A stretch of 38,126 bases of DNA from Woeseiaceae bacterium (GCA_011772865.1 WVYQ01000006.1:43953-82078), one strand, 5' to 3'. Counted from the first letter of the stretch, positions 7,480-16,067 are shown. The notes: a model not told the origin generated them from the sequence alone. Program-made: numbers and translations.

Positions 7480-10404
7480 ATGAAAAAATTGATAGCCACC
7501 CTGGTGGTCACGCTGGCACTCGGCGCCTGCGGAAAGTCGACGGAGGCCCCGGGGCCCGCCGATGCGGCAACATCGGACAAGATCTTCGATATGCCGTACC
7601 TGATGCGCGACCTCGACAATGGTCTGCGCGTCATTGTGGTACAGACCGACTACCCCGATATCGTTACGATCCAGATCCCGGTGCAGACCGGTTCGCGTAA
7701 CGAGATCGAGCCCGGCAAAACGGGTTTTGCGCACTTCTTCGAGCACATGATGTTCCGTGGCACCGAGAACTACCCCGCTGATATCTACGGGGACATCCTC
7801 AAGAAGGCGGGCGCCGACCAGAACGCCTACACGACCGATGACTATACGAACTACCACATCATGTTCACGAAGGATGACCTCGAGAAAGTCATCGAGATCG
7901 AGGCCGACCGTTTTCAGAACCTGAGTTATACCGAGGATGTTTTTCGCACCGAGGCCCTTGCGGTCAAAGGCGAGTACCTCAAGAACATCTCGAACCCGAT
8001 CCTTATGATGCTAGAACGCATCAGCGACCTGATGTTCGAGAAGCACACGTACAAGCACACGACGATGGGCCTGCTCGAAGACATCGAGGCGATGCCCGAC
8101 CAGATCGAGTACTCCCATACGTTCTTTGACCGCTGGTACCGGCCCGAGAAGTCGGCGGTGATACTCGTCGGCGACGTCGATCCGGAGTCGACGTTCGAAC
8201 TCGTCAAGAAGTACTGGGGTGACTGGGAGCGTGGCAGCTACGAGATGGAAGTGCCGGTCGAGCCGCCGCTCGGCGGTCCGAAATACGAGCACTACCAGTG
8301 GGAGAGCCCGACCCAGCCCTGGTTCGTATTGGCGTTCAGGGGTCCGGCCTTTGTCGCGACCGAGAAGGACATGCCGGCGCTGGACCTGGTATCGGAGATC
8401 TACTTCTCAGAATCGTCCGACCTGTACCGCAAGCTCGTGATCGAGGACCAGTCGGTCGACCAGCTGTTCGGCTATTTCCCGAACCAGAAGGATCCGGGCA
8501 TGTTGCTCATCGCAGCCCGTTTGACGGATGCGGCGCACGGCCCCGACGTGCGGGATGCGATCAACGAGACGCTGACAACAGCGAGGACCCAATTCGTGGA
8601 TCCTGTCAAAGTCGAAGAAACGAAGTCCCGCTTGCGCTACAGCTTTACCTCGGGTCTCGGCAGCTCGGGTAACATCGGGTCGATGCTCGCCAGCTTCGTG
8701 CACTACGATCGTACGCCCGAAATCATCAACGACGTCTATCGCAGCTACGACGCGCTCACTTCTGCAGACGTTCGCGAAATCGCGAACCGCTATTTCGTCG
8801 ACGACTCGCGCGTCACGTTCACGCTGTCGAGCGACGAGTCGATGGAGGGCATCGACGGCATGACGTCGCTCGACGAACTCGTGGCCGCCCGCGGAATGGC
8901 CGAAGCGGCGCCGGCGGCGGCCGCCGCCGGAGAGTCGATCCAGCTTCCGGCGCCGGAAGTCGCTCCCGAGGACGCCACGCCGGTCTCGTACGTCGCCAGG
9001 CCGTCGACCTCGTCGCCGCTCGTCGACGTGTCGTTCATCGTTCACGCCGGGGCGGGATTCGATCCCGAGGGCAAGAAGGGTCTTGCGACGCTGACGGCCG
9101 CGATGGTCACCGACGGTGGCTCCGAGGCGAAGTCGATCGACGAGATCAACAAGGCCATGTTCCCGATGGCCTCGGGCTTCAATGCCCAGGTCGACAAGGA
9201 AATGACCCGCCTGTCGGGCCAGGTTCACAAGGACAATCTCGATGCCTGGTACGAACTCGTGCGCGGCCAGCTGTTGTTCCCGGCCTGGTCGGAGCAGGAC
9301 TTCGAACGCATCAAGACCCAGGTGACCAACGCGATCCGGACGGACCTCGTGGCCAACAACGACGAGGAGCTGGGTAAGGAGGCCTTGTATACAGCCATCT
9401 ACTCAGACGGGCACCCCTACGGCTCATTGAACCTCGGCGCGGTTGGCGACATCGAGTCGATCACGCTCGATGACGTCAGGATGTTCTACAAGGAGTACTA
9501 CACGATCTCCAACATGACGGTCGGGCTGTCAGGCGGCTATCCCGACAGGTTTGCAGCGCGCCTCAGCAACGACCTGCAAAAGCTCGATGCCGGCGTCAAG
9601 GCGCTGCTCGATGCCGGGGCTGCGCCGCTGATCGAAGGCCGTCACGCGACGATCATCGAGAAAGAGACGCCCGGTGTCGCCGTGTCATTCGGCTTTCCGA
9701 TCGAGGTCAAGCGTGGTGACCCGGACTGGGTCGCGCTGTGGCTCGCCCGCTCGTACCTGGGCGAGCATCGCAGTTCCAACAGCCACCTGTACCAACGCAT
9801 TCGCAAGACGCGCGGCATGAACTACGGCGACTATGCGTATATCGAGTACTTCCCGGGGGGCATGTTCCAGTTTCGTCCCGACACGAATCTCGGTCGCCAG
9901 CAGCAGATCTTCCAGGTCTGGATCCGCCCGGTGCGCAGCAACAATGACGCGCAGTTCGCGACGCGTGTGGCGATGTTCGAGCTCGAGAACCTGATCAACG
10001 ACGGCATGACGGAATCGGATTTCGAGGCGACGCGAGCGTATCTTTCGAAGTATGTGAGCCTGCTGACCGACGGGCAGTCGCGTCAGCTCGGCTACACCAT
10101 GGACAGCCAGTACTACGGCATCGACGACTTTGCGAGTTACGTGCGAGACGGACTCGCCGACCTGACGCTCGACGATGTCAACCGCGTCATTCGCGAGAAC
10201 CTGGACATGAACAACGTGCAGTATGTGTTCATCACGCGGGACGGCGCGGATCTGCAGCAGCGGCTCGAGTCGGACCAGCAGTCGCCGATGACGTATGACG
10301 CGGAGCTGCCGCAGGAGGTACTCGACGAGGACAAGCTGATCGACAATATCCCGATCGGTTTCGATTCCGTCGAGGTCGTATCGGCCGACGACGTGTTCAT
10401 GTAG
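7480..10404 (+). CDS. M16 family zinc metallopeptidase, predicted lipoprotein
   Basis: A 974-residue peptidase built from two M16 repeats. It begins with a lipoprotein signal peptide ending in the lipobox LGAC (Cys17), so it should be membrane-anchored in the periplasm. The zinc site is the inverted HxxEH motif HFFEH (H85, E88, H89), with a candidate third ligand at E165 in FRTEALAVKGEY. The second half (from about residue 500) lacks the motif, as usual for the non-catalytic partner repeat; an Ala/Pro-rich linker (AAPAAAAAGES) joins the halves. It likely degrades peptides or misfolded fragments inside its closing chamber. The start is supported by GGAG and AAGG before the ATG at 7480. It stands alone, divergent from the amidohydrolase and convergent to the MATE gene. 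Confidence 0.92.
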   Translation: MKKLIATLVVTLALGACGKSTEAPGPADAATSDKIFDMPYLMRDLDNGLRVIVVQTDYPDIVTIQIPVQTGSRNEIEPGKTGFAHFFEHMMFRGTENYPADIYGDILKKAGADQNAYTTDDYTNYHIMFTKDDLEKVIEIEADRFQNLSYTEDVFRTEALAVKGEYLKNISNPILMMLERISDLMFEKHTYKHTTMGLLEDIEAMPDQIEYSHTFFDRWYRPEKSAVILVGDVDPESTFELVKKYWGDWERGSYEMEVPVEPPLGGPKYEHYQWESPTQPWFVLAFRGPAFVATEKDMPALDLVSEIYFSESSDLYRKLVIEDQSVDQLFGYFPNQKDPGMLLIAARLTDAAHGPDVRDAINETLTTARTQFVDPVKVEETKSRLRYSFTSGLGSSGNIGSMLASFVHYDRTPEIINDVYRSYDALTSADVREIANRYFVDDSRVTFTLSSDESMEGIDGMTSLDELVAARGMAEAAPAAAAAGESIQLPAPEVAPEDATPVSYVARPSTSSPLVDVSFIVHAGAGFDPEGKKGLATLTAAMVTDGGSEAKSIDEINKAMFPMASGFNAQVDKEMTRLSGQVHKDNLDAWYELVRGQLLFPAWSEQDFERIKTQVTNAIRTDLVANNDEELGKEALYTAIYSDGHPYGSLNLGAVGDIESITLDDVRMFYKEYYTISNMTVGLSGGYPDRFAARLSNDLQKLDAGVKALLDAGAAPLIEGRHATIIEKETPGVAVSFGFPIEVKRGDPDWVALWLARSYLGEHRSSNSHLYQRIRKTRGMNYGDYAYIEYFPGGMFQFRPDTNLGRQQQIFQVWIRPVRSNNDAQFATRVAMFELENLINDGMTESDFEATRAYLSKYVSLLTDGQSRQLGYTMDSQYYGIDDFASYVRDGLADLTLDDVNRVIRENLDMNNVQYVFITRDGADLQQRLESDQQSPMTYDAELPQEVLDEDKLIDNIPIGFDSVEVVSADDVFM

Positions 10405-10414
10405 GTTTCGGATT

Positions 10415-10454
10415 GGCGGCAGGTCGGGATCAGACCTCGACCTGCTGCCATTTT
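10415..10454 (+). terminator. Possible terminator hairpin after the M16 gene
   Basis: An inverted repeat GGCGGCAGGTCG (10415-10426) and CGACCTGCTGCC (10438-10449) pairs at 11 of 12 positions around an 11-base loop, followed by ATTTT (10450-10454). It begins 10 bases after the M16 stop and overlaps the last codons of the convergent MATE gene. The U-run is short, so termination may be weak. Confidence 0.5.
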
Positions 10455-11752
10455 CGGCCGCGCCACATCGACAGGAACAGCGAGGTCTGCAAGGCGCGCG
10501 TGACGCCCTGCCAGAGCCAGACTCCCAGCAGGCCATAGCCCAGTATCGGGCCGATCACAAACGCGAGCGGCAGGAACAACAACCACTGGGTGCCGACGCT
10601 GACAAACATGACGCGCCGCGCGTCGCCGGCGCCGAGCATGCCGTGCATGAAAGCGAAGCCGATCGCCTCGATCGGCATCGTAAGACCCATGATGCGCATC
10701 GGCCATCGCGCGAGTTCGCGCGTCGACTCTTCGTGAATGAAGATCGACGAAACGAGGTCGGGCACGAGCCACATCGGGATGCCCAGGAAGGTCAGCAAGA
10801 CCACCGTCACCTTTGCGACGTCAAACGCCCACTGGTAGGCATCGTCCGGGTCGCGCTTGCCGAGCGCCTGGCCGACCAGCGTTGCGCAGGCGAGCCCGAG
10901 GCCGAGGCCGGGCAGGATGGCGAACAGCAATACCGTGACGAGAACGTTGGCAGCCGCCAGTGATGGCGTGCCGATGCGCCCGATGATCCAGAACATCGCT
11001 ACGAGGCCGGCCGCGAAAAAGAGCTGCTGCAGCCCGGAGGCAATCGACACCTTGATAAGCGCTTTCGTCTCCTTGCCGGTTGCGGCGCACTGCAGGAAAC
11101 AACCTTTGGGAACGTGTTTTGTTGCCAGGAAGACGTAGACAATCGTGCCGACGGCCATCGAGATTGCGCTTGCCATCCCGGCGCCGGTAACGCCGAATGC
11201 GGGCGCGCCGAAATTGCCGAAGATCAGCACATAATTCAAAACAATGTTTGTTACATGCATGAAGATCAGCGTCTTCATGTAAATACGTGACAGGTCCAGC
11301 GCATTCCAGTAGCCGCGGAAAGCGAAGTTCATGCCGACGAAGACGATCGCCCCGAGACGCCACTCGATGTACGGCACGCCGCGCTCGATGACAGCAGGAT
11401 CCGCATTGAGGTAGGGGTAGGCGGGCTCCGCGACTTGGATCAGTACCAGCGAGAAGATTGGAGCGACCACGAGGACGAGTAACAGTGCGGAGTTGAGGAT
11501 TGCCGCAGCCCGTTCCGGGCTGCCCTCACCCTGCCGGCGTGCAGCGCTGGATTGTACGCCGGTCGAGATGCCGAGAATCAGCGCCTGGCACATGAAGACG
11601 ATGAACCCGCCGAGGCCAACTGCAGCTAAGGCAGCGTCGCCGAGAAAGCCGACCATCGCGGTATCGACAATGTTCAGGAGATTCTGCGATACCATGCCAC
11701 CGATAATCGGCAGGGCCAGGCTGAAAATTCGTTGGCGGCGAGCCAGGTCCAT
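10430..11752 (-). CDS. MATE family multidrug/toxin efflux transporter
   Basis: A 440-residue inner-membrane exporter with about twelve hydrophobic helices in two halves. MATE features are the opening RIFSLALPIIGGMVSQNLLNIVDTAMVG with the next-helix LGDAALAAVGLGGFIVF, and the second-half equivalents AGLVAMFWIIGRIGTPSLAAANVL and ILPGLGLGLACATLVGQALG. Such proteins extrude organic cations or xenobiotics using Na+ or H+ gradients; the substrate is not evident. I start it at the ATG at 11752, directly before the conserved N-terminus. A longer frame reaching 11812 would run into the divergent AhpD-like gene. The start-to-start distance to that gene is only 44 bases. Confidence 0.9.
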   Translation of the reverse strand: MDLARRQRIFSLALPIIGGMVSQNLLNIVDTAMVGFLGDAALAAVGLGGFIVFMCQALILGISTGVQSSAARRQGEGSPERAAAILNSALLLVLVVAPIFSLVLIQVAEPAYPYLNADPAVIERGVPYIEWRLGAIVFVGMNFAFRGYWNALDLSRIYMKTLIFMHVTNIVLNYVLIFGNFGAPAFGVTGAGMASAISMAVGTIVYVFLATKHVPKGCFLQCAATGKETKALIKVSIASGLQQLFFAAGLVAMFWIIGRIGTPSLAAANVLVTVLLFAILPGLGLGLACATLVGQALGKRDPDDAYQWAFDVAKVTVVLLTFLGIPMWLVPDLVSSIFIHEESTRELARWPMRIMGLTMPIEAIGFAFMHGMLGAGDARRVMFVSVGTQWLLFLPLAFVIGPILGYGLLGVWLWQGVTRALQTSLFLSMWRGRKWQQVEV

Positions 11753-11796
11753 GCTGAGGCAAGTTCCCCGAAACCCAAGAAGAGGTGGCCATAGCA

Positions 11797-12402
11797 ATGA
11801 CCTGGATTTCAACTATCTCATATGACGATGCCGAGGGCGCGTTGAAGGAACTTTACGACAGGATCAAAGGCCCGAACGACAACGTCGACAACATTATGCT
11901 GGCTCACAGCTTGCGGCCGCACACGATGACCGGGCACATGACTCTTTACAAGTACGTGTTGCACCATCCGCGCAATACGCTTCCCAAATCCTACCTGGAA
12001 ACCGTCGGTGTTTACGTCAGCCTGCTCAACGAGTGCGACTATTGCGTGGAGCATCACTTCGCCGGGCTGGCGCGATTGCTCGGGGATGACGAAAGAGCTG
12101 CAGAGATACGACGATCGCTCGAGGCGGGCGATCCCGCCGCTGCCTTTACCGGGCGTGAGCTGGCCGGGCTCGAGTATGCAGCCCGATTGACGACCGCGGC
12201 AGGCACGCTCGATGAGGGCGCCGTCGAGGCATTGCGCGACGCGGGATTCGATGACGGCGAAATCCTCGAGCTCAACCAGGTGACGGCGTACTTTGCGTAT
12301 GCGAATCGCACGGTCCTGGGACTCGGGATTGCGACCGATGGCGACATCATCGGCCTGTCGCCGGGCGATTCGAGCGATCCGGACAACTGGAGCCACCGAT
12401 GA
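11797..12402 (+). CDS. AhpD-like peroxidase-related protein (carboxymuconolactone decarboxylase fold)
   Basis: A 201-residue cytoplasmic protein of the AhpD/CMD superfamily, matching the 'uncharacterized peroxidase-related enzyme' group. The redox signature is ECDYCVEHH (C80, C83, H87), the CxxCxxxH motif of alkylhydroperoxidase D, preceded by the conserved helix SYLETVGVYVSLLN. A C-terminal repeat-like segment (LEYAARLTTAAGTLDEGAVEALRDAGFDDGEILELNQVTAYFAYANRT, given here as successive motifs) is also typical. I chose the ATG at 11797 because AAGAAGAGG (11777-11785) is a good ribosome site about 11 bases before it; the in-frame GTG at 11785 sits inside that site. It may reduce peroxides with thiol partners; substrate unknown. 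Confidence 0.85.
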   Translation: MTWISTISYDDAEGALKELYDRIKGPNDNVDNIMLAHSLRPHTMTGHMTLYKYVLHHPRNTLPKSYLETVGVYVSLLNECDYCVEHHFAGLARLLGDDERAAEIRRSLEAGDPAAAFTGRELAGLEYAARLTTAAGTLDEGAVEALRDAGFDDGEILELNQVTAYFAYANRTVLGLGIATDGDIIGLSPGDSSDPDNWSHR

Positions 12403-12469
12403 ATATGTGGTGCATTTGCAACAAAAATTGCCAGAGGCCTCGAAATCAGTCTGGAAAGTGTCTAAAGAA

Positions 12470-12498
12470 TTGACAAATGGTGGCTTTTCTGCGAATTT
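12470..12498 (+). promoter_or_regulatory. Candidate sigma70 promoter inside the 12.4-12.7 kb gap
   Basis: A perfect -35 TTGACA (12470-12475) is followed after 17 bases by GAATTT (12493-12498). That hexamer keeps the two most conserved -10 positions (A2, T6) and has an extended -10 TG one base upstream (TGC at 12490-12492). The predicted start is near 12505. Nothing coding follows before the terminator at 12618. Confidence 0.45.
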
Positions 12499-12504
12499 CA
12501 GCTC

Positions 12505-12649
12505 TCGAAAGCGTAGCCTTTCAGCAACAACAAAGGCTCGCTACGAATAGCAAGACACCTTCAGGTACGGCTTGGCGGGGGACTCAGGGGGCCAGGAACC
12601 ACGTGCTAACGTTGGTCAAAAAGCGGCTTCGCAAGAAGCCGCTTTTTTT
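12505..12649 (+). ncRNA. Candidate small non-coding RNA (speculative)
   Basis: A transcript from the promoter-like pair at 12470-12498 to the terminator at 12618-12649 would be about 145 nucleotides, a usual sRNA size. The stretch has no ribosome site followed by a plausible frame. I do not recognise it as tmRNA, 6S, RNase P or any tRNA: it lacks a tRNA-like T-arm and CCA end. Alternatively, the terminator simply ends the AhpD-like transcript. Confidence 0.3.
12618..12649 (+). terminator. Strong intrinsic terminator (possibly bidirectional)
   Basis: The stem GCGGCTTC (12623-12630) pairs perfectly with GAAGCCGC (12635-12642) around the tetraloop GCAA. Five A (12618-12622) precede it and seven T (12643-12649) follow. 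The flanking A/T tracts extend the stem and would let it act on both strands. It isolates the AhpD-like gene or the candidate sRNA from the symporter operon. Confidence 0.9.
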
Positions 12650-12661
12650 GTGCCCGGGGTT

Positions 12662-12689
12662 TTCGCCTGCTCGGGCGGGCTCCTACAAT
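12662..12689 (-). repeat. REP-like palindromic element
   Basis: On the minus strand the segment reads TTGTAGGAGCCCGC, then CCGAGC, then AGGCGAA. This matches the general form of gammaproteobacterial REP elements (GTAGGAGC followed by a GC-rich hairpin and GGCGA). Only one copy is seen in the window. The same bases provide a TACAAT (12683-12688) that might serve as the -10 of the downstream gene. Confidence 0.5.
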
Positions 12690-12699
12690 AGGGGGCATT

Positions 12700-12957
12700 A
12701 TGAATCGCGATAAACGCCTCGCGTACTGGCGAGCCAACCTGCGCCTCGTCGCGCTCTGTCTCATTATCTGGTTCGTCTGCTCCTACGGCTTCGGTGTGTT
12801 GCTCGTCGAAGAGCTGAACCGCATTCGCATCGGCGGTTTCCAGCTCGGCTTCTGGTTTGCCCAGCAGGGGTCCATCTACGTTTTTGTGGCATTGATCTTC
12901 TTCTATGCCTGGCGCATGAACCGCATCGACCGCAAGTTCGATGTGCACGAAGACTGA
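12700..12957 (+). CDS. DUF4212 small subunit of a sodium:solute symporter
   Basis: An 85-residue protein with two transmembrane helices (about 17-36 and 56-70) and a charged N-terminus. It matches the DUF4212 family, which almost always precedes a VC_2705-type sodium:solute symporter gene. Recognisable features are RDKRLAYWRANLRL at the start, the first helix LCLIIWFVCSYGFGVLL, the link FQLGFWFAQQGSIYVF and the end WRMNRIDRKFDV. It is read as an accessory subunit of the next gene's product, which starts 9 bases downstream. A good ribosome site (AGGGGG, 12690-12695) precedes the ATG. Its exact biochemical function is not established. Confidence 0.9.
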   Translation: MNRDKRLAYWRANLRLVALCLIIWFVCSYGFGVLLVEELNRIRIGGFQLGFWFAQQGSIYVFVALIFFYAWRMNRIDRKFDVHED

Positions 12958-12966
12958 GCAAACCCG

Positions 12967-14742
12967 ATGAGTCTCCAGGCGCTAACCTATCTCGTTGTCG
13001 GATTGAGCTTTGCGCTCTATATCGGCATCGCGATCTGGAGCCGTGCGCATAACACGGGTGACTTCTACATAGCCGGCAAGGGAGTATCGCCTGTCGCCAA
13101 CGGAATGGCGACGGCAGCGGACTGGATGAGCGCGGCGTCGTTTATCTCGATGGCCGGGCTCATCGCATTTCTCGGTTACGACGGCTCTGTCTACCTGATG
13201 GGTTGGACAGGTGGATATGTGCTGTTGGCATTATTGCTTGCCCCGTACTTGAGAAAGTTCGGCAAATTTACCGTGCCTGAATTTATTGCCGAGCGTTACT
13301 ACTCCAGGACAGCACGCATCGTCGCGGTCATTTGCCTGATATTCATTTCTTTTACCTACGTCGCTGGCCAAATGCGCGGTGTCGGAATCGTTTTCTCGAG
13401 GTTCCTCGAAGTTGACGTGACGGTCGGGCTGCTCATCGGCATGGGCGTCGTTTTCGTCTATGCCGTCCTCGGCGGCATGAAAGGGATTACCTACACGCAG
13501 GTAGCGCAATACTGTGTGCTGATCTTCGCGTACACGGTGCCGGCCGTCTTCATCGCGATCCAGCTGACCGGCAATCCGATCCCGCAGCTGGCTTTCGGCG
13601 GCGAGGTCGCGAACAGCGGAACGCCGTTGCTGGACAAGCTCAACGATATCGTTACGTCGCTTGGATTCAACGAATACACGTCCGGAACCAAGAGCCGGAT
13701 CGACGTGTTCTGCATCACGATGGCGCTGATGGTCGGCACAGCGGGATTGCCGCACGTCATCGTTCGCTTCTTTACCGTGCCCAGGGTTCGTGATGCGCGC
13801 GTTTCAGCGGGCTGGGCGCTATTGTTCATTGCCATCCTCTATACGACGGCGCCGGCCGTGGGCTCGATGGCGCGCTACAACCTGCTCGAGACGATACAAC
13901 CCGGCGAGATCGGTGCGGTCGATGGCAGCCTGGCCTACGACGAGCGTCCCGGGTGGTTCGAGACCTGGGAAAACACGGGGCTTGTCCGGTTCGATGACAG
14001 GAATGGCGATGGCCGCATCCAGTATTACAACGATGCCAATCCCGAGTTTGCTGCCCGTGCCGAGGAATTCGGCTGGCAGGGCAATGAACTCAGTGTCGAT
14101 CGCGACATCATGGTGCTGGCCAACCCGGAGATCGCCGGGCTGCCGAACTGGGTCATCGCCCTGGTTGCGGCGGGTGGCATTGCGGCCGCATTGTCGACAG
14201 CTGCCGGGTTGCTGCTCGTCATATCCGCAGCCGTTTCTCACGACCTGATCAAGGGCATCGTGGCGCCGCATATCTCCGAGAAGAAGGAGTTGCTCGCCGG
14301 GCGCATCGCCGCGGCGTTCGCCATCATGGTGGCCGGCTACCTCGGCTTTGATCCGCCCGGCTGGGTCGCACAGGTGGTTGCCTTTGCCTTCGGGCTGGCA
14401 GCGGCTTCCCTGTTTCCGGCTATCCTGTTGGGTATCTTCTTCAAACGCGTCAACAAGCAGGGCGCGATTGCAGGCATGCTCACCGGGTTGCTGTTTACCT
14501 ATGGTTACATCGAGTTCTACAAGGGCCTGTTCCTGAAGTGGGCCGGATCACCGTGGGGCACGAATACAGCCGAACACTGGCTCTTCGGAATTTCGCCCGA
14601 GGGCATTGGTGTTGTCGGCATGACCCTGAACTTTATCGTGGCGTTGACGGTCAGCCATTTGACGACGCCGCCGCCGGAGCGAATTCAGCACATGGTCGAA
14701 AACATTCGCGTGCCGCGTGAATTGGACGAGGAACACTTATGA
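12967..14742 (+). CDS. Sodium:solute symporter, VC_2705/ActP-like
   Basis: A 591-residue inner-membrane symporter of the SSS family with 12-13 helices. Family motifs include HNTGDFYIAGKGVSPVANGMATAADWMSAASFI near the N-terminus (a typical start of acetate-permease-like members), YVAGQMRGVGIV, VLGGMKGITYTQVAQY, GTAGLPHVIVRFFTVP and AAALSTAAGLLLVISAAVSHDL. It probably imports acetate or another short carboxylate with Na+. An insertion of about 80 residues between helices carries DRNGDGRI (D344-I351), an EF-hand-like DxNxDG loop, on the likely exterior side. Its stop overlaps the ATG of the secreted M20 peptidase (14739-14742), so the three genes 12700-16052 form one operon. The substrate is inferred from family resemblance. 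Confidence 0.9.
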   Translation: MSLQALTYLVVGLSFALYIGIAIWSRAHNTGDFYIAGKGVSPVANGMATAADWMSAASFISMAGLIAFLGYDGSVYLMGWTGGYVLLALLLAPYLRKFGKFTVPEFIAERYYSRTARIVAVICLIFISFTYVAGQMRGVGIVFSRFLEVDVTVGLLIGMGVVFVYAVLGGMKGITYTQVAQYCVLIFAYTVPAVFIAIQLTGNPIPQLAFGGEVANSGTPLLDKLNDIVTSLGFNEYTSGTKSRIDVFCITMALMVGTAGLPHVIVRFFTVPRVRDARVSAGWALLFIAILYTTAPAVGSMARYNLLETIQPGEIGAVDGSLAYDERPGWFETWENTGLVRFDDRNGDGRIQYYNDANPEFAARAEEFGWQGNELSVDRDIMVLANPEIAGLPNWVIALVAAGGIAAALSTAAGLLLVISAAVSHDLIKGIVAPHISEKKELLAGRIAAAFAIMVAGYLGFDPPGWVAQVVAFAFGLAAASLFPAILLGIFFKRVNKQGAIAGMLTGLLFTYGYIEFYKGLFLKWAGSPWGTNTAEHWLFGISPEGIGVVGMTLNFIVALTVSHLTTPPPERIQHMVENIRVPRELDEEHL

Positions 14743-16052
14743 CGTCGAAACTGTTCTGTGCACTTCTAACCGCTGTCACCTTGTGGAGCCACAGTTTGGC
14801 CGCCGACGGTCTGTCAGACGAAGAACGGCGCATGGCGGAATGGATAGATGCACATGCCGAGGACGCGATAGCGCTGCTTGAGGAAACGGTGAATATCGGC
14901 AGCGGTACGATGAATCATGAGGGCGTTCGCGCTGTCGGCGTCGTCATGCGGCGCGAGCTCGACGCGCTCGGCCTCGAAACCGAGTGGATCGAAATGCCGC
15001 CCGACATGAACCGGGCAGGGCACCTGTTTGGCCGCAAGGACGGCAACGGCAAGAAGATCCTGATGATCGGTCACCTCGACACGGTCTTCGAGGCCGATGA
15101 CGCATTTCAGTCATTCGTCCGGGACGGCGACACGGCCATGGGGCCCGGTGTGGACGACATGAAGTCAGGTAATGTCGTCATCGTCTACGCGCTGAAGGCC
15201 CTGAAAGAAATCGGCGCGCTCGATGATATTCCGATCGTCGTCGCTTATACCGGCGACGAGGAGAAGACCGGTTCGCCGCTAGAGATCGCGCGCAGGGACC
15301 TTATCGAGGCAGGCAAATGGGCTGACGTCGCACTCGGCTTCGAGGGCGCAATTCACTATGACGGCCAGGACTGGGCGACGATCGCCCGCCGCAGTTCGAG
15401 CAGCTGGACGCTGGAGGTCGAAGGGAAACAGGCGCACTCATCGGGGATTTTTTCCGAAGACGTCGGCGCGGGTGCGATATTCGAGGCAGCTCGAATCCTC
15501 AATGCGTTCTACGACGAGGTGCGCGGCGAAGAGCACCTGACGTTCAACGCCGGCAATATCCAGGGTGGCACCGATGTCGAGTACGATGCATCGGTCAACC
15601 GCGGCCGCACCTTCGGCAAGACCAACGTCGTTCCGCGCAAGGTCATCGTCCATGGCGGGATACGGACGATCTCTGCGGATCAACTGGCGCACGCCAAGCA
15701 AAAGATGCAGGCCGTCGTTGCACGGAGCCATCCCCTCACGTCGGCGACGATCAGCTTTCGAGACAGTTATCCACCGATGAAGCCGACGGCGGGTAATGAG
15801 CGACTGCAGTTAGCCTTCTCTGACATCAACGAGGCATTGGGGCGCGGGCCGATGCCGGCACTTGACCCATCCCTGCGTGGCGCCGCTGATATTTCGTTCG
15901 TGGCACCTTACGCCGATTCGCTGGCCGGTCTCGGCGCAATCGGCAAAGGCGGGCATTCGCCCAATGAGTCACTGGACCTGACAACGATGCCGCTGGCGAT
16001 CAAACGCGCCGCGATCCTGATCCACCGCCTCTCTATAGAAGGGCAACCGTAG
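14739..16052 (+). CDS. Secreted M20 family metallopeptidase (carboxypeptidase G2-like)
   Basis: A 437-residue zinc peptidase or amidase with a signal peptide (cleavage probably after SLAA, about residue 22), so periplasmic. Metal-binding and catalytic motifs are GHLDTV (H112, D114), GPGVDDMK (bridging D140), TGDEEKTGS (E174/E175) and a C-terminal KGGHSPNESLD supplying the last His. The dimerisation (lid) domain lies between about residues 210 and 330, beginning near SSSWTLEVEGKQAHSSG. The order of motifs and GKTNVVPRKVIVHGGIRT resemble glutamate carboxypeptidases. Its ATG overlaps the symporter stop, which suggests release of a carboxylate or amino acid in the periplasm that the symporter then imports. 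The true substrate is unknown. Confidence 0.88.
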   Translation: MTSKLFCALLTAVTLWSHSLAADGLSDEERRMAEWIDAHAEDAIALLEETVNIGSGTMNHEGVRAVGVVMRRELDALGLETEWIEMPPDMNRAGHLFGRKDGNGKKILMIGHLDTVFEADDAFQSFVRDGDTAMGPGVDDMKSGNVVIVYALKALKEIGALDDIPIVVAYTGDEEKTGSPLEIARRDLIEAGKWADVALGFEGAIHYDGQDWATIARRSSSSWTLEVEGKQAHSSGIFSEDVGAGAIFEAARILNAFYDEVRGEEHLTFNAGNIQGGTDVEYDASVNRGRTFGKTNVVPRKVIVHGGIRTISADQLAHAKQKMQAVVARSHPLTSATISFRDSYPPMKPTAGNERLQLAFSDINEALGRGPMPALDPSLRGAADISFVAPYADSLAGLGAIGKGGHSPNESLDLTTMPLAIKRAAILIHRLSIEGQP

Positions 16053-16067
16053 TACAGTAAACGTGCA

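Larger units (their letters stand above)
12403..12699. other. Gene-free gap with promoter, terminator and REP-like palindrome
   Basis: No convincing coding frame is present between the AhpD-like stop and the DUF4212 start. The first two thirds are visibly richer in A and T than the neighbouring genes. It holds a promoter-like pair (12470-12498), a strong intrinsic terminator (12618-12649) and a REP-like palindrome (12662-12689). These are listed separately. Confidence 0.7.

Noticed and set aside
11785-11796. GTG at 11785 as the AhpD-like start
   Set aside because: It lies inside the ribosome site AAGAAGAGG; the ATG at 11797 has proper spacing.
12403-12649. tmRNA, 6S RNA or tRNA in the 12.4-12.6 kb gap
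   Set aside because: No tRNA-like T-arm, acceptor stem, CCA end or tag reading frame was found; only promoter- and terminator-like signals remain.
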